Source: Nitrospirota bacterium
GTDB lineage: Bacteria; Nitrospirota; Leptospirillia; Leptospirillales; Leptospirillaceae
Assembly: GCA_021840555.1 (NCBI GenBank)
Contig: JAKBXW010000003.1
Span: 1 to 64,000, forward strand
Direction of reading: 5' to 3'
DNA: 64,000 bases
Shown: piece after piece, positions 33,247 through 43,448 of the stretch
Position numbering within the stretch: position 1 is the stretch's first letter
Layout: each line of letters opens with the position of its first letter
The notes under the pieces: model-generated
Databases searched by the model: none
What the model was told of the DNA's origin: nothing
The model's input: only the letters and a program-made list of their open reading frames with translations
Program-made: the position numbers and the translations under genes

Positions 33247-34501
33247 GGGGTTTTGGATAAAAATAGGTGGATTTCTGGGGCATAAGCTCTCCCCGAAGCG
33301 AAACCTCCTCGATCACCTTGGCCGGAACCGGCCGAATAAAGAATCCGAGCGCGTATTCACGGGCGGTAAAGACCTTTTCCAGGACCGAGGAGGCAGACTT
33401 GTCGTACCGAAGAAGATCCTCGGTCCGGATCCTCTCCGGGGTTACCCCGAGAAGAGGCGAGAGAACGGCCTCCTGCAGCCAGTAGGTATCGAGTCCTTTT
33501 ACCCCCTCTCCCCTTTCCACCTTGAGACGGGAGACGAGAAGCTCCCGGGTATCACGCACGGCGACACCGATGACAGTCTCTGCCGGGGAGGATTTCCGTA
33601 GTTCGTCAAGGAAACGGTCCGAATCGGCCGCGGAGAATCGGGTGATCGACGATCGTGCTCCCAGCGCCGAAAGAAAAGACGAAAGGTCCCCGGAAGAAAG
33701 ATTTCGAACGAGTCGGTGGGTGGGCAGAACAGACAGGTTCTCGTCCTCGAGGGCTGCGAGAAAGACGGTCACGAATTCGTAGGGGGCATTCGGATTCGGA
33801 GAAGACTCAAGGGATCGGCGATAGTTCCTGTAGGCGAGATAGGTCTCGTACCGGTGATGGCCGTCGGCAATGAAGAGGGATTTCTTGCTGAAGGAATCGA
33901 CAACGGCGGAAATCGTGCCCTTGTCCGTGACTGCGGAAAGAGTATGCACAACCCCGTCTCCGTCCGTGGCACGGAACCGTTCATGAGCCTGTTTTTCGAG
34001 AGCCCCCATGATTTCCCGCCGGGCGTCGGGATAGAGAAGATAAATCTGGCTGAAGGAACATGCCGTCGCCTTGAAGAGGGCCATCCGGTCCTCCTTGGGT
34101 CCCTGAAGGGTCCGCTCGTGCGGGTAGACGATCTTCTTTTCCCACTCCTCAAGCCTGATTCTGCCGACGAACCCGCGAATGGTCCGCCCGTTTCCCGTGA
34201 GTGGATCACGAAAGGTCATCGAATAGGGATAAAGGGCCGGCTGTTCGTCGATCCTGAGGACCCCGGAGCTGATCATCCTGTCAAGTTCTTTCCGGGCCCG
34301 AAGGTAGCGATTGTCGTCCGGAGTCTCCGGATTTGGGGGAATCGGAAGCTCGAGCCGGATGACGTTGTCCGGATGCTTGTCGTAGAAGGCCTTTTGCGCC
34401 TCCTTCGAAATGATGTCGTAGGGGGGTGTGGTCAAAAGGTCCATGGACGATTTGAGAGAGTCCGCGTAAACCAGTCCTTTGAAAGGAATCAGATCAGCCA
34501 A
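33218..34501 (-). CDS. DUF1015 family protein
   Basis: A 427-aa cytosolic protein of the DUF1015 family. Family hallmarks are PPYDIISKEAQKAFYDKHP near the start, VYPHERTLQGPKEDRMAL, and IADGHHRYETYLAYRNY in the middle. The family is widespread and sometimes linked to phosphoserine-type kinases, but no reaction can be read from this sequence. Its 3' end overlaps rluD convergently by 29 bases. Confidence 0.85.
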   Translation of the reverse strand: MADLIPFKGLVYADSLKSSMDLLTTPPYDIISKEAQKAFYDKHPDNVIRLELPIPPNPETPDDNRYLRARKELDRMISSGVLRIDEQPALYPYSMTFRDPLTGNGRTIRGFVGRIRLEEWEKKIVYPHERTLQGPKEDRMALFKATACSFSQIYLLYPDARREIMGALEKQAHERFRATDGDGVVHTLSAVTDKGTISAVVDSFSKKSLFIADGHHRYETYLAYRNYRRSLESSPNPNAPYEFVTVFLAALEDENLSVLPTHRLVRNLSSGDLSSFLSALGARSSITRFSAADSDRFLDELRKSSPAETVIGVAVRDTRELLVSRLKVERGEGVKGLDTYWLQEAVLSPLLGVTPERIRTEDLLRYDKSASSVLEKVFTAREYALGFFIRPVPAKVIEEVSLRGELMPQKSTYFYPKPLTGMVMATL

Positions 34502-34540
34502 GAATGCCTCCGTATTGAAGGGAAGATTAGATCCGGGGTG

Positions 34541-35533
34541 TCATATGTCCCGGGAGATGACGAAGTCAGAGAGGGCGAGAAGATGCTGACGGGCCGGAGA
34601 ATCAGCAAAGGCGGACAGATTGTCCTGGGCCAACCGGGTAAACTCCCTGGCCCTGGAAAGGGAGTATTCGATCGACCCTGTTTGGCGCATCAGGGAAAGA
34701 ACCTCCTCCAGATCCTCGTTCCTTGATTCCCCCGAACCGATCTTGGACTGAAGAAGGGGGCGAGCGGATGAAGGGACGCTCGCAAGGCAGTGTATCAGGG
34801 GGAGGGTCATCTTGCCTTCGGCGAGATCACGGCCGAGGGTTTTTCCGAGACGATCGACGCTGGCCATGTAGTCGAGGGCATCATCGGCGACCTGAAAGGC
34901 CATCCCGACAAAATAGCCGAACTGCTCAAGGGCATTTTTTTCAGTTTCGGAAACCCCCGCGAGAATTCCTCCGAGACGACACGTGCTTGCCGTGAGGGTC
35001 GCCGTCTTGCAGGCGGCCACATTGTAGTAGTCTTCCTCGGTGGCCGAAAGGTTACGGTCAAGGAAGAGCTCGAGGATTTCTCCCTCCGACATTTTTTTGC
35101 AGGCGAGGGTCAGGGAGTCGTTGACCTCGTCGTTGTGAAGTCCCATGGCGAGCCAGAGGGAATTGGCATAGAGGAAATCGCCGACGAGGATGGCGGGCTG
35201 ATTGCCCCACCGTTGATGGGCGGCGGGCTTTCCGCGCCGAAGATCGGCGCTGTCCACGACATCGTCGTGGAGAAGGGTGGCGGTATGGATCATCTCTACG
35301 ACGGCCGCGAGCAGAATGGAGGCGTCACCCTCGGAATGGCAGAGACGTGAAGAGATGATCATCAAAAGAGGGCGAAGACGCTTTCCTCCTCCGCTCACGA
35401 TATAGGATGTCATTTCGCTGGCCAGGGGAAGAACGTCCTTCAGGATGAGGCGGAGCCGTTCCTCCACCGCCTCCATCTGAGACTGATAGGCGGACCAAAT
35501 CGAATTGACGCCGGTTGTCATAAGTGGATTCAT
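34541..35533 (-). CDS. ispB: Polyprenyl diphosphate synthase (IspB-like)
   Basis: A ~330-aa trans-isoprenyl diphosphate synthase making the quinone side chain. The first Asp-rich motif is LLHDDVVDSADLRRG and the second is FQVADDALDY; GGGKRLRPLL and the KTATLTASTC segment are also present. Chain length (octa/nonaprenyl) cannot be fixed by eye, so the symbol is provisional. Several ATG codons lie near the start (35533, 35539, 35569). Confidence 0.9.
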   Translation of the reverse strand: MNPLMTTGVNSIWSAYQSQMEAVEERLRLILKDVLPLASEMTSYIVSGGGKRLRPLLMIISSRLCHSEGDASILLAAVVEMIHTATLLHDDVVDSADLRRGKPAAHQRWGNQPAILVGDFLYANSLWLAMGLHNDEVNDSLTLACKKMSEGEILELFLDRNLSATEEDYYNVAACKTATLTASTCRLGGILAGVSETEKNALEQFGYFVGMAFQVADDALDYMASVDRLGKTLGRDLAEGKMTLPLIHCLASVPSSARPLLQSKIGSGESRNEDLEEVLSLMRQTGSIEYSLSRAREFTRLAQDNLSAFADSPARQHLLALSDFVISRDI

Positions 35534-35583
35534 GCTCATAAGATATGCTTCACCCGAGATGATTGTCAAGGAAAACGGGGGCT

Positions 35584-35967
35584 TCAGGGCTCCATTCCGG
35601 GATTGTAGACGGTGAGCTCGATCCAGTGTCCGTCAGGATCCTGAAAATAAAGGGAACGGGACACACCATGGTCATCGAGGCTGAAGGGGATGGCAGACGC
35701 CGTAAGTTCAGCCAGGGCACGGCCGAAGGCCTCTTCGTCTGTCCGGAAGCAGAAATGCCGGACCGTAGGAGGACGGGTTTCAGGGAGATCCCGACCGTTT
35801 GACAGAAGCGCGATGCAGGTCCCTCCGGCGCAGAGAAAGGCCGGCTCGTTCCCCCACTCCTTCTCGAACCGCCGCTCGAGACCGAACATGGTCCGGTACC
35901 ACCGGATCGACCGTTCCACATCGGAAACCGGTATGGCCACATGGTCAAGTCCCGAGATTCGAATCAT
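35584..35967 (-). CDS. VOC/glyoxalase-superfamily protein
   Basis: A 127-aa single VOC domain with paired beta-alpha-beta modules: LDHVAIPVSDVERSIRWYR at the start and RSLYFQDPDGHWIELTVYNP at the end. Metal ligands His9 and Glu near position 119 are in the usual places. These proteins include glyoxalase I, fosfomycin-resistance enzymes and dioxygenases; the substrate is not evident. Lies between the polyprenyl synthase and an outer-membrane protein on the same strand. Confidence 0.85.
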   Translation of the reverse strand: MIRISGLDHVAIPVSDVERSIRWYRTMFGLERRFEKEWGNEPAFLCAGGTCIALLSNGRDLPETRPPTVRHFCFRTDEEAFGRALAELTASAIPFSLDDHGVSRSLYFQDPDGHWIELTVYNPGMEP

Positions 35968-35975
35968 CGTTCAAC

Positions 35976-36725
35976 TCAGAAAAGGGTGATATACCCGATC
36001 TTGACGGGAACGAGGGCCATGGAGGAAGACGAGAGCCCTGCCCCGGAAAAAGGTCCCGACTGGTTTTCGTAGTCGATCTCGAAAAAAACACCCTGATGCT
36101 TGACGGTTCCGAAGGGAATCATGATTCCGGGTCCCACCCGGAAGGCAAAGCCCGTCGTGCCGACCCCCACCCCGTTGCTGGCTGTCGAAGAGTTGAAGGC
36201 CGGCCCGAAGGCGAATTCCAGGTAGGGAACGATCGTGATCGGATTGTTGGCCACTGTCATCGGAAATCCGCCGCCATTGGCAAAAAAGTACTGGGCACCG
36301 ATCAATACCGGGACGTTGGTGTCGTTTCCAAAGGCATGAACCGCGATGCTGGCGGTCAGGGCGAGGTTTTTGTAGATCGTGTACCCGCCCTCGATTCCCA
36401 CCAGAAACCCTGTTCCGAGCCCTTCGTTTCCGATCGCCCCGGTGACCGTCGGACCGCTCGCCGGAACGAAGCCGATGTCGGCCTGAAAGAGAATCTGGCC
36501 CGGAGCTCCGAGCGGGTTGACCGACTCCGATGTCGAGACGTCCGACTGCCCGGAAAAATCAGGGAGACCGTCCTGATTGTCGATATCGACCGCCCATGCG
36601 GAACCCGATACAGAAAAGACGAAAAGGACCAACATCAGGAAAAGGGGAACCAGTCTCCAGACAAGACGTGAAGAAGGGAAGGAGAACGGAACCTCACCAG
36701 CCCACCCTTGCGCCTGTCTCAACAT
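35976..36725 (-). CDS. Putative outer-membrane beta-barrel protein
   Basis: A ~249-aa exported protein. A long N-region precedes a hydrophobic signal (RLVPLFLMLVLFVFSVSG, ending SAWA). The mature part has alternating strands such as GQILFQADIGFVPA, NLALTASIAVHAFG and GVFFEIDYENQSG, and ends VPVKIGYITLF with a terminal Phe as in OmpA-like barrels. The frame is open to 36809, but ATG 36725 is more sensible. Function unknown. Confidence 0.65.
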   Translation of the reverse strand: MLRQAQGWAGEVPFSFPSSRLVWRLVPLFLMLVLFVFSVSGSAWAVDIDNQDGLPDFSGQSDVSTSESVNPLGAPGQILFQADIGFVPASGPTVTGAIGNEGLGTGFLVGIEGGYTIYKNLALTASIAVHAFGNDTNVPVLIGAQYFFANGGGFPMTVANNPITIVPYLEFAFGPAFNSSTASNGVGVGTTGFAFRVGPGIMIPFGTVKHQGVFFEIDYENQSGPFSGAGLSSSSMALVPVKIGYITLF

Positions 36726-36815
36726 TTCCTGCAAAGAAATCCTCCCCTTTTCGCGATACGCGGCGACTTCGCGACCCTCCCGTCGATGGCCATGGTATAA
36801 TCGCCCCATGCTAGC

Positions 36816-37685
36816 ATGAGTCAGTCAAAACGACAATCATCCGCGGGGTCTGGCAGAATGCAGGATCAGAAAAAAAAGATGACGGTTGCAATCGTCCAGA
36901 ATCAGCCGGAATTCGGCTATCCGGAAAAAAACAGGGATTCGGTCGCGCAGATGGTCCTGGAACGTCCCGACCCCTCCGCAGATCTCCTTGTCCTCCCGGA
37001 GCTCTTCGCCTCGGGCTACCAGTTCGACTCTCGCGCCGAAGTCGAAGAGCTCGCGGAACCGGAAAAGGGCCCGACCTACCGATTCCTGTCGGAGCTTTCT
37101 TCCGAGACCGGTGCCGTAGTGGTGGCGGGACTTCCCGTAAAGCGCGACGGAGGAATCGCGAACAGCGCCCTCGCCGTCTACGGAAAGACCATCCTGGCTT
37201 CCTACGACAAGATCCATCTGTTCGACGAGGAGCGGGATTTCTTCATCGAAGGGGCCCGCCCCCTCCCGGTCGTGCAGACACCGTTCGGCCCACTCGGACT
37301 CATGATCTGCTTCGACTGGCTCTTCCCGGAGGCCTTGCGCTCCCTGGCCCTTTCGGGGGCGCTCGTCGTCGCCCACCCTTCCAACTGGGTCCTCCCGTTC
37401 GGTCCCCAGGGCATGATTCTTCGTTCCGTGGAAAACCGTGTCTTCACCGTAACGGCAAACAGGACGGGCCGCGAAGAGAGAGGGGGGCGCCCGCCGCTCA
37501 CCTTCATCGGACAGAGCCAGATCGTGGGTCCCCGGGGCGACATCATCGCCCGGGCCCCCGCCGACACATCCGTCCTTCTGACAGGAGAAATCGAGCCAGC
37601 CGAGGCCCTGTCCAAAAAAGTCGCGTCCAGAAGCGATTTCTTCGAGCAGAGACGCCCGGAGCTTTATTCCCCTCTCACTGGCTAA
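36816..37685 (+). CDS. Carbon-nitrogen hydrolase (nitrilase superfamily, omega-amidase-like)
   Basis: A ~289-aa nitrilase-fold amidase. The catalytic triad is visible: Glu in LLVLPELFASGY, Lys in ILASYDKIHLFDEE and Cys in GLMICFDWLFPEAL, with an extra Glu before the Cys loop. The arrangement fits omega-amidase/Nit2-type enzymes that hydrolyse small amides. Start uncertain: ATG 36816, 36858 and 36879 are in frame, and family N-termini usually begin at MTVAIVQ (36879). Converges with trmI, overlapping 4 bases. Confidence 0.85.
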   Translation: MSQSKRQSSAGSGRMQDQKKKMTVAIVQNQPEFGYPEKNRDSVAQMVLERPDPSADLLVLPELFASGYQFDSRAEVEELAEPEKGPTYRFLSELSSETGAVVVAGLPVKRDGGIANSALAVYGKTILASYDKIHLFDEERDFFIEGARPLPVVQTPFGPLGLMICFDWLFPEALRSLALSGALVVAHPSNWVLPFGPQGMILRSVENRVFTVTANRTGREERGGRPPLTFIGQSQIVGPRGDIIARAPADTSVLLTGEIEPAEALSKKVASRSDFFEQRRPELYSPLTG

Positions 37686-38509
37686 AAGGGAGCTTCCCAA
37701 GGTATGTAGGGACGAGGCTCGGACACAAAGCGGCAGGTCGTGACGAACCCCGTGTGGCCGATGATCCGGTGGGCGGGGCGAACGCTCTGAGGGCCGAACT
37801 CCCAGTCCCGGACGATCGACTCGACAGTCCGGATGAGATGGAAATGTCGCGTCTCCTGGAGGGCGAGAGAGAGCGTGTGGACCTGGAGGGGTGTCGGAAC
37901 GTAGGTCAGAAGGATCCCTCCCGGACGAAGGACTTTTCGGACGTTGTCGATGGCCTTCCACGGCTCGGGCAGATCCAGGATCACCCGGTCGAAAAGAATC
38001 TCGTCGCCGGAGAAAAGCTCCGGATCATACATGTCCCCGATCCGGAGTTCGTGGTCCGAAGAACCTGCAGGGTCGAGAATGTCGATGTTGCGGACCGCCT
38101 CCTCGGCATGCTCCGCTCTCCGCTCCACCGACAGGACACGCCCGCCGGGACGCACCATCCGAAGAAGGGAGACGGTCAGTGCGCCGCTTCCGATCCCTGA
38201 CTCGAGAACCCTGTGACCGGGGCGGACATCGGCCCAGAGGAGGATAAGCCCCTGATCCTTGGGATAGATGATCTGCGTCCGCCTCTTTAAATTCGACAAA
38301 GATTCGGCGTGAGTGGGGCGAAACGGAAGAACCCACCCTCCCTTTTCCAGAACGAGCGGAACCCCTTCCCTGCCTTCCTCCATCAGATAGGAGTGGGTAA
38401 CGGGATACCCGTCCACGTGGGTTTTTGAGCCCGTTCGAAGTGATGGAATCGAAACGGCCCGTCCGTTGGGCATATAGAGGATGAGGGGCTCCCCCGGCAA
38501 AAAAGACAT
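37682..38509 (-). CDS. trmI: tRNA (adenine-58-N1)-methyltransferase TrmI
   Basis: A 275-aa class I SAM-dependent methyltransferase that makes m1A58 in the T-loop of tRNA. The SAM-binding motif is HRVLESGIGSGALTVSLLR, with QIIYPKDQGLIL before it and the catalytic/structural DRVILDLPEPW after it. The N-terminal ~70 residues form the small beta domain of the family. Confidence 0.9.
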   Translation of the reverse strand: MSFLPGEPLILYMPNGRAVSIPSLRTGSKTHVDGYPVTHSYLMEEGREGVPLVLEKGGWVLPFRPTHAESLSNLKRRTQIIYPKDQGLILLWADVRPGHRVLESGIGSGALTVSLLRMVRPGGRVLSVERRAEHAEEAVRNIDILDPAGSSDHELRIGDMYDPELFSGDEILFDRVILDLPEPWKAIDNVRKVLRPGGILLTYVPTPLQVHTLSLALQETRHFHLIRTVESIVRDWEFGPQSVRPAHRIIGHTGFVTTCRFVSEPRPYIPWEAPF

Positions 38510-38603
38510 GGGCGGATCTTACTAAAGTCCGGGGAAAAGGGCAATCGCAAGCAACCTCCTCTGAACACCGACTCCGACCGGTCCCGAAGATTCGCCCGGT
38601 TCT

Positions 38604-38633
38604 CTTGACAAGTCAAGAATGCAATGATTTAAT
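38604..38633 (+). promoter_or_regulatory. Promoter with palindrome upstream of cytochrome c
   Basis: TTGACA (38605-38610), 17-base spacer, TTTAAT (38628-38633). The -35 is embedded in the dyad CTTGAC-AA-GTCAAG (38604-38617), a possible operator. The 318-bp region 38510-38827 holds no gene besides this signal; the leader to ATG 38828 would be about 190 nt. Confidence 0.55.
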
Positions 38634-38827
38634 GGGCTTGCTACTCAAACAGATCATTGCAGGACGGGAAGACTCAGGCAACGTCGGTCTCCAAGGCAGG
38701 TCGGAAATCCTTACTTTCGGAGAGTTATTATCCTTAAAAACATTCTCCGGGACCGGTCTTTTTGCGTTCTTCCTAACCCGCGATGCAAGCCAATTTATTT
38801 GGTTAATTCTTACGGAGGGTCGGTCTT

Positions 38828-39382
38828 ATGAAAACATGGAAATTGGCAGTCTTGGGCGTGGCCGCCATCGGATTTTCTGCAGTATCCGCCAATGCCGGCG
38901 AGCTCGACATTCTCAAACCCCGGGTCCCAGCCGACCAGATCGCGGCGGCCAAGGCCATGAAGCCTCCCTTTGCCGTCACCCAGGACATGATCGCCAAGGG
39001 CAAGGAAGTCTTCAACGGCGCCGGAACCTGCTACACATGCCATGGAGCCGCCGGCGACGGTAACGGCCCCGGAGCTGCCGGAATGGATCCCGCCCCCCGC
39101 AATTTCACCAACGCCAAGTTCGAGCAGGTCCGCACCGCCGGAGAAATGTACTGGGTGGTGGCCAACGGCTCCCCTCTCCAGCCCGCCATGGTCGGATTCG
39201 TGACCGCCGGCCAGATCACCGAGAAGCAGGCATGGGAAGCCGTGATCTATGAAAGGAGCCTCGGCTGCGGCGGCGACATGTCCTGCGTCGAAGGATCGGC
39301 GGACTGGGTTTCCAAGCAGCCCGTCCACGAGGAAGCGGCCGGAAACCTGAAGCCCGAGTTCCTGAACACGGCGGCGAAGTAA
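38828..39382 (+). CDS. Periplasmic monoheme c-type cytochrome
   Basis: A 184-aa exported cytochrome. The signal peptide is MKTWKLAVLGVAAIGFSAVS, cleaved after NAG-type residues. One heme site CYTCHGAAGDGNG is present, and Met residues follow (GEMYWVV, QPAMVGFV), one of which would be the axial ligand. A further Cys pair (SLGCGGDMSCVEG) may form a disulfide. It is a stand-alone gene with its own promoter and terminator, and probably an electron carrier in respiration or iron oxidation. AGGG precedes ATG. Confidence 0.9.
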   Translation: MKTWKLAVLGVAAIGFSAVSANAGELDILKPRVPADQIAAAKAMKPPFAVTQDMIAKGKEVFNGAGTCYTCHGAAGDGNGPGAAGMDPAPRNFTNAKFEQVRTAGEMYWVVANGSPLQPAMVGFVTAGQITEKQAWEAVIYERSLGCGGDMSCVEGSADWVSKQPVHEEAAGNLKPEFLNTAAK

Positions 39383-39402
39383 GACCCGATCGCCAGACGA
39401 CG

Positions 39403-39434
39403 GCCGGGAAAGGCGCACGCCTTTCCCGGCTTTC
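39403..39434 (+). terminator. Intrinsic terminator after cytochrome c gene
   Basis: Perfect 12-bp stem GCCGGGAAAGGC (39403-39414) with GCCTTTCCCGGC (39419-39430), 4-base loop, then TTTC. Confidence 0.8.
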
Positions 39435-39447
39435 AATATGAAGCCAC

Positions 39448-39476
39448 TTGACAAAAAAACAATTCTGGGTTCTAAT
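39448..39476 (+). promoter_or_regulatory. Predicted rho promoter with a long leader
   Basis: TTGACA (39448-39453), 17-base spacer, TCTAAT (39471-39476). The next gene is rho at 39922, so the 5' leader would be about 440 nt (39483-39921). I see no gene in the leader; it is C-rich in places (39590-39660), as rut sites are. Confidence 0.55.
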
Positions 39477-39921
39477 CGGCAGAAAGATTCGGGAAAACGG
39501 TCATCCTCTCGTTTCCCCCATGTGAACATCTATTCCAAAACGCCTGATTTTCTGTTCCTGAATAGCGGGTTTCCGGAACGGTTCCTGTCCCGGTCGCCCA
39601 CTCCAAGAGACAACCCCATCGGCCAACCCAACCGGCTCCACCCTCCTGGACAAGAATTTGAAAAAAGCTGAAGGACACTGACAGAATCAATACCGCCGTG
39701 GCAACAGCGCCCGCGATCTCTGGACTCCACCGGAGGACAACGATCCCCCATGAGATCACCGTCCTTGTTGCCCCGACGCAATACGGCAGGGATTCCTGCC
39801 CCGAATGCGACCCTCGGGAAAAGGATTGGCGCGATCGAGGCATCCTCCCGCCAACTCAGGAACTGAAAACACGTTCGGGTCCGGAACAAGAGCGAAACGA
39901 AAACGGAGGACTTTCAAAAAA

Positions 39922-41193
<1,272 letters not shown>

Positions 41194-41227
41194 AGGAGGG
41201 ATCCTTCCCCGAATTCAGGAGAGCGAC

Positions 41228-41443
41228 ATGAAAAAGGGAATTCATCCGGATTACGCTCCGGCAATGGTTATCTGTGCCTGCGGCAACACCTTCGAAACAC
41301 GGACCACCGTCGGGGACTTGCATCTCGACATCTGCAACATGTGCCATCCCTTCTTCACCGGCACGCAGAAGATCATCGACACGGAAGGCCGCGTGGAGCG
41401 TTTCATGAAGAAGTACCGGAAAGAGGACGGGAAAAAGGCCTGA
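41228..41443 (+). CDS. rpmE: Ribosomal protein L31
   Basis: A 71-aa L31 of the zinc-containing type, with cysteines in [11 protein letters not shown] and [14 protein letters not shown]-terminal tail [17 protein letters not shown] is standard. CAGGAG precedes ATG. rho-rpmE-prfA order is common in bacteria. Confidence 0.97.
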   Translation: MKKGIHPDYAPAMVICACGNTFETRTTVGDLHLDICNMCHPFFTGTQKIIDTEGRVERFMKKYRKEDGKKA

Positions 41444-41447
41444 CACC

Positions 41448-42545
41448 ATGGCCTCCATGGACGTCACTCCCGAAATTCTCGAGAAGATCCTTCCCAGGCT
41501 CCAGACCATGCGGGATCGCTACGACGAACTGTCGGGAAAGATGGCGAGCCCGGAAATAGCCTCCCATCCGGACCAGTACAGAAAACTGGCCCAGGACCAG
41601 GCGGAGCTCGGCCAGGTCGTCGAACTCTTCGATCACTGGAAAAAGCTCCGCAAGGAACAGGAGGACCTGGGGGAAATCAGGGGAGATCCCTCCATGGCCG
41701 ATCTCGTTTCGGGAGAGGAACGCCGGTTGCGGGAGGAGTTGTCCTCCCTTGAAGGGCGCCTCGTCGACTCAATCCTCCCCAAAGACCAGCGCGACGACCG
41801 GAATCTCTTCATCGAGATCCGGGCCGGCGCCGGAGGAGAGGAGGCGGCGCTGTTCGCCGCCGAACTCGGCAGGATGTATCTGCGTTTCGTCGAGCGCATG
41901 GGATACAGGGCGGAGGTCATGGAATCGACCGAGACCGATATCGGAGGCGCCCGGGAGTTCATCCTCTACGTCCAGGGGAAGAACGCCTACAGCCGTCTCA
42001 AATATGAAAGCGGGGTCCACCGCGTCCAGAGGGTTCCCGTCACGGAGGCCGGAGGCAGGATCCATACATCGACCGTCACCGTGGCCATTCTGGCGGAAGC
42101 CCTGGAAGTCGAGGTCGCGATCGACGCGAAGGACCTGCGGATCGATACCTTTTGCTCCTCCGGGGCCGGAGGACAGAGCGTCAACACGACCTATTCGGCG
42201 GTCCGCATCACCCACATCCCGACCGGAATCGTGGTCAGCTGTCAGGACGAACGCTCCCAGCTCAAGAACAGGGCCAAGGCCATGGCCGTCCTGCGATCGC
42301 GCATCCATGAACAGGAAGTGACCCGGCAAAACCAGGAAATCGCCTCCCACCGGAAGAGCCTAGTCGGTTCGGGGGACCGATCCGAACGCATCCGGACCTA
42401 CAACTTTCCCCAGAACCGCGTGACGGACCACCGGATCGGTCTCACGCTCTACCAGCTCGACCGCGTCATGGAAGGGGAGCTCGAACCTCTGGTGGACGCC
42501 CTCCGGGCGCACGACAGGGCCGAGGAAATCAAGAACTTCGCCTGA
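41448..42545 (+). CDS. prfA: Peptide chain release factor 1
   Basis: A ~365-aa RF1 that terminates translation at UAA and UAG. The GGQ catalytic motif is CSSGAGGQSVNTTYSAVRIT and the codon-recognition region is VPVTEAGGRIHTS (PxT-type). A second ATG at 41457 may be the true start. The stop overlaps prmC (TGATG). Confidence 0.97.
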   Translation: MASMDVTPEILEKILPRLQTMRDRYDELSGKMASPEIASHPDQYRKLAQDQAELGQVVELFDHWKKLRKEQEDLGEIRGDPSMADLVSGEERRLREELSSLEGRLVDSILPKDQRDDRNLFIEIRAGAGGEEAALFAAELGRMYLRFVERMGYRAEVMESTETDIGGAREFILYVQGKNAYSRLKYESGVHRVQRVPVTEAGGRIHTSTVTVAILAEALEVEVAIDAKDLRIDTFCSSGAGGQSVNTTYSAVRITHIPTGIVVSCQDERSQLKNRAKAMAVLRSRIHEQEVTRQNQEIASHRKSLVGSGDRSERIRTYNFPQNRVTDHRIGLTLYQLDRVMEGELEPLVDALRAHDRAEEIKNFA

Positions 42546-43438
42546 TGGATCCGAGCCACTCCGTCCCGGGCCGCGTGTCCGAATGGCTTCTCTGGGGGCA
42601 GGGTCGGCTGGCCGACCTGGAAAATCCGTCCATGGAGTCGCGAGCCCTCATGGGCGCCCTTCTGGGTTCGCCAACGGCGCCCTGGACCCGGTGGTCGGAG
42701 CAACTGCCGGAAACCCTGTCCGAGACCTTTCGGGAATGGGTCGAACGGCGGGCGAAACGGGAGCCGTTTCAATACATCGTGGGGACCGTCCCTTTTTTCG
42801 GGAGGATCTTTCGCGTCGGACCGGGAGTGCTTGTCCCCCGTCCCGAAACGGAGCACCTCGTCGCCCTGGCGCTGGACCATTTGAGAGAGCGGCGCCGGAA
42901 AGAACCACCCCGGATCCTCGACCTGGGAGCCGGATCGGGCGCCATCATCATGAGCCTTCTGCTCGAATGGCCCGATGCCGTCGGAGTGGCGGTCGAACGC
43001 GAGGCCGACGCCATCCGGACTCTCGCCGAAAACAGGGATGGCTTCGGTCTCGAAGGACGTCTTTCGATTCTTCGGGGAAGCTGGGGAGAGATGCTGTCGA
43101 AGACCCCCTCCTTCGACCTGATTCTCTCCAACCCTCCCTACATTCCGAGCGGGGTGATCGGGACACTCGACCCCGAGGTCCGGGACCATGAGCCACGACC
43201 GGCCCTCGACGGAGGGCCGGACGGCCTCTCCTGCTATCGGGAGATTCTGGCATTCGCCCCAGCCATTTTGAATGAGGGCGGCCTCCTTGCCTTCGAGATC
43301 GGGGCAGACCAGGCCTGGGCCTTCCAGCCCGGCGGAGCGGCCCTTGACGGACTGCCTTCCGGATTTGACGGTTCGTTCACCGTATTGAAGGACATTGCGG
43401 GACGGGACAGGATCGTCACCCTGACCGGGAATAAATGA
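42545..43438 (+). CDS. prmC: Release factor glutamine methyltransferase PrmC/HemK
   Basis: A 297-aa SAM-dependent enzyme that methylates the glutamine of the RF GGQ motif. The SAM site is ILDLGAGSGAIIMSLL and the catalytic/substrate loop is LILSNPPYIPSG. The N-terminal helical domain ends with REPFQYIVGTVPFFG. Its one-base overlap with prfA couples enzyme and substrate. Confidence 0.96.
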   Translation: MDPSHSVPGRVSEWLLWGQGRLADLENPSMESRALMGALLGSPTAPWTRWSEQLPETLSETFREWVERRAKREPFQYIVGTVPFFGRIFRVGPGVLVPRPETEHLVALALDHLRERRRKEPPRILDLGAGSGAIIMSLLLEWPDAVGVAVEREADAIRTLAENRDGFGLEGRLSILRGSWGEMLSKTPSFDLILSNPPYIPSGVIGTLDPEVRDHEPRPALDGGPDGLSCYREILAFAPAILNEGGLLAFEIGADQAWAFQPGGAALDGLPSGFDGSFTVLKDIAGRDRIVTLTGNK

Positions 43439-43448
43439 GGACTACTGC

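Noticed and set aside
38605-39063. Long frame starting at the TTGACA element before cytochrome c
   Set aside because: Its start coincides with a promoter -35 box and its 3' part runs out of frame over the cytochrome, which has a signal peptide and heme motif.
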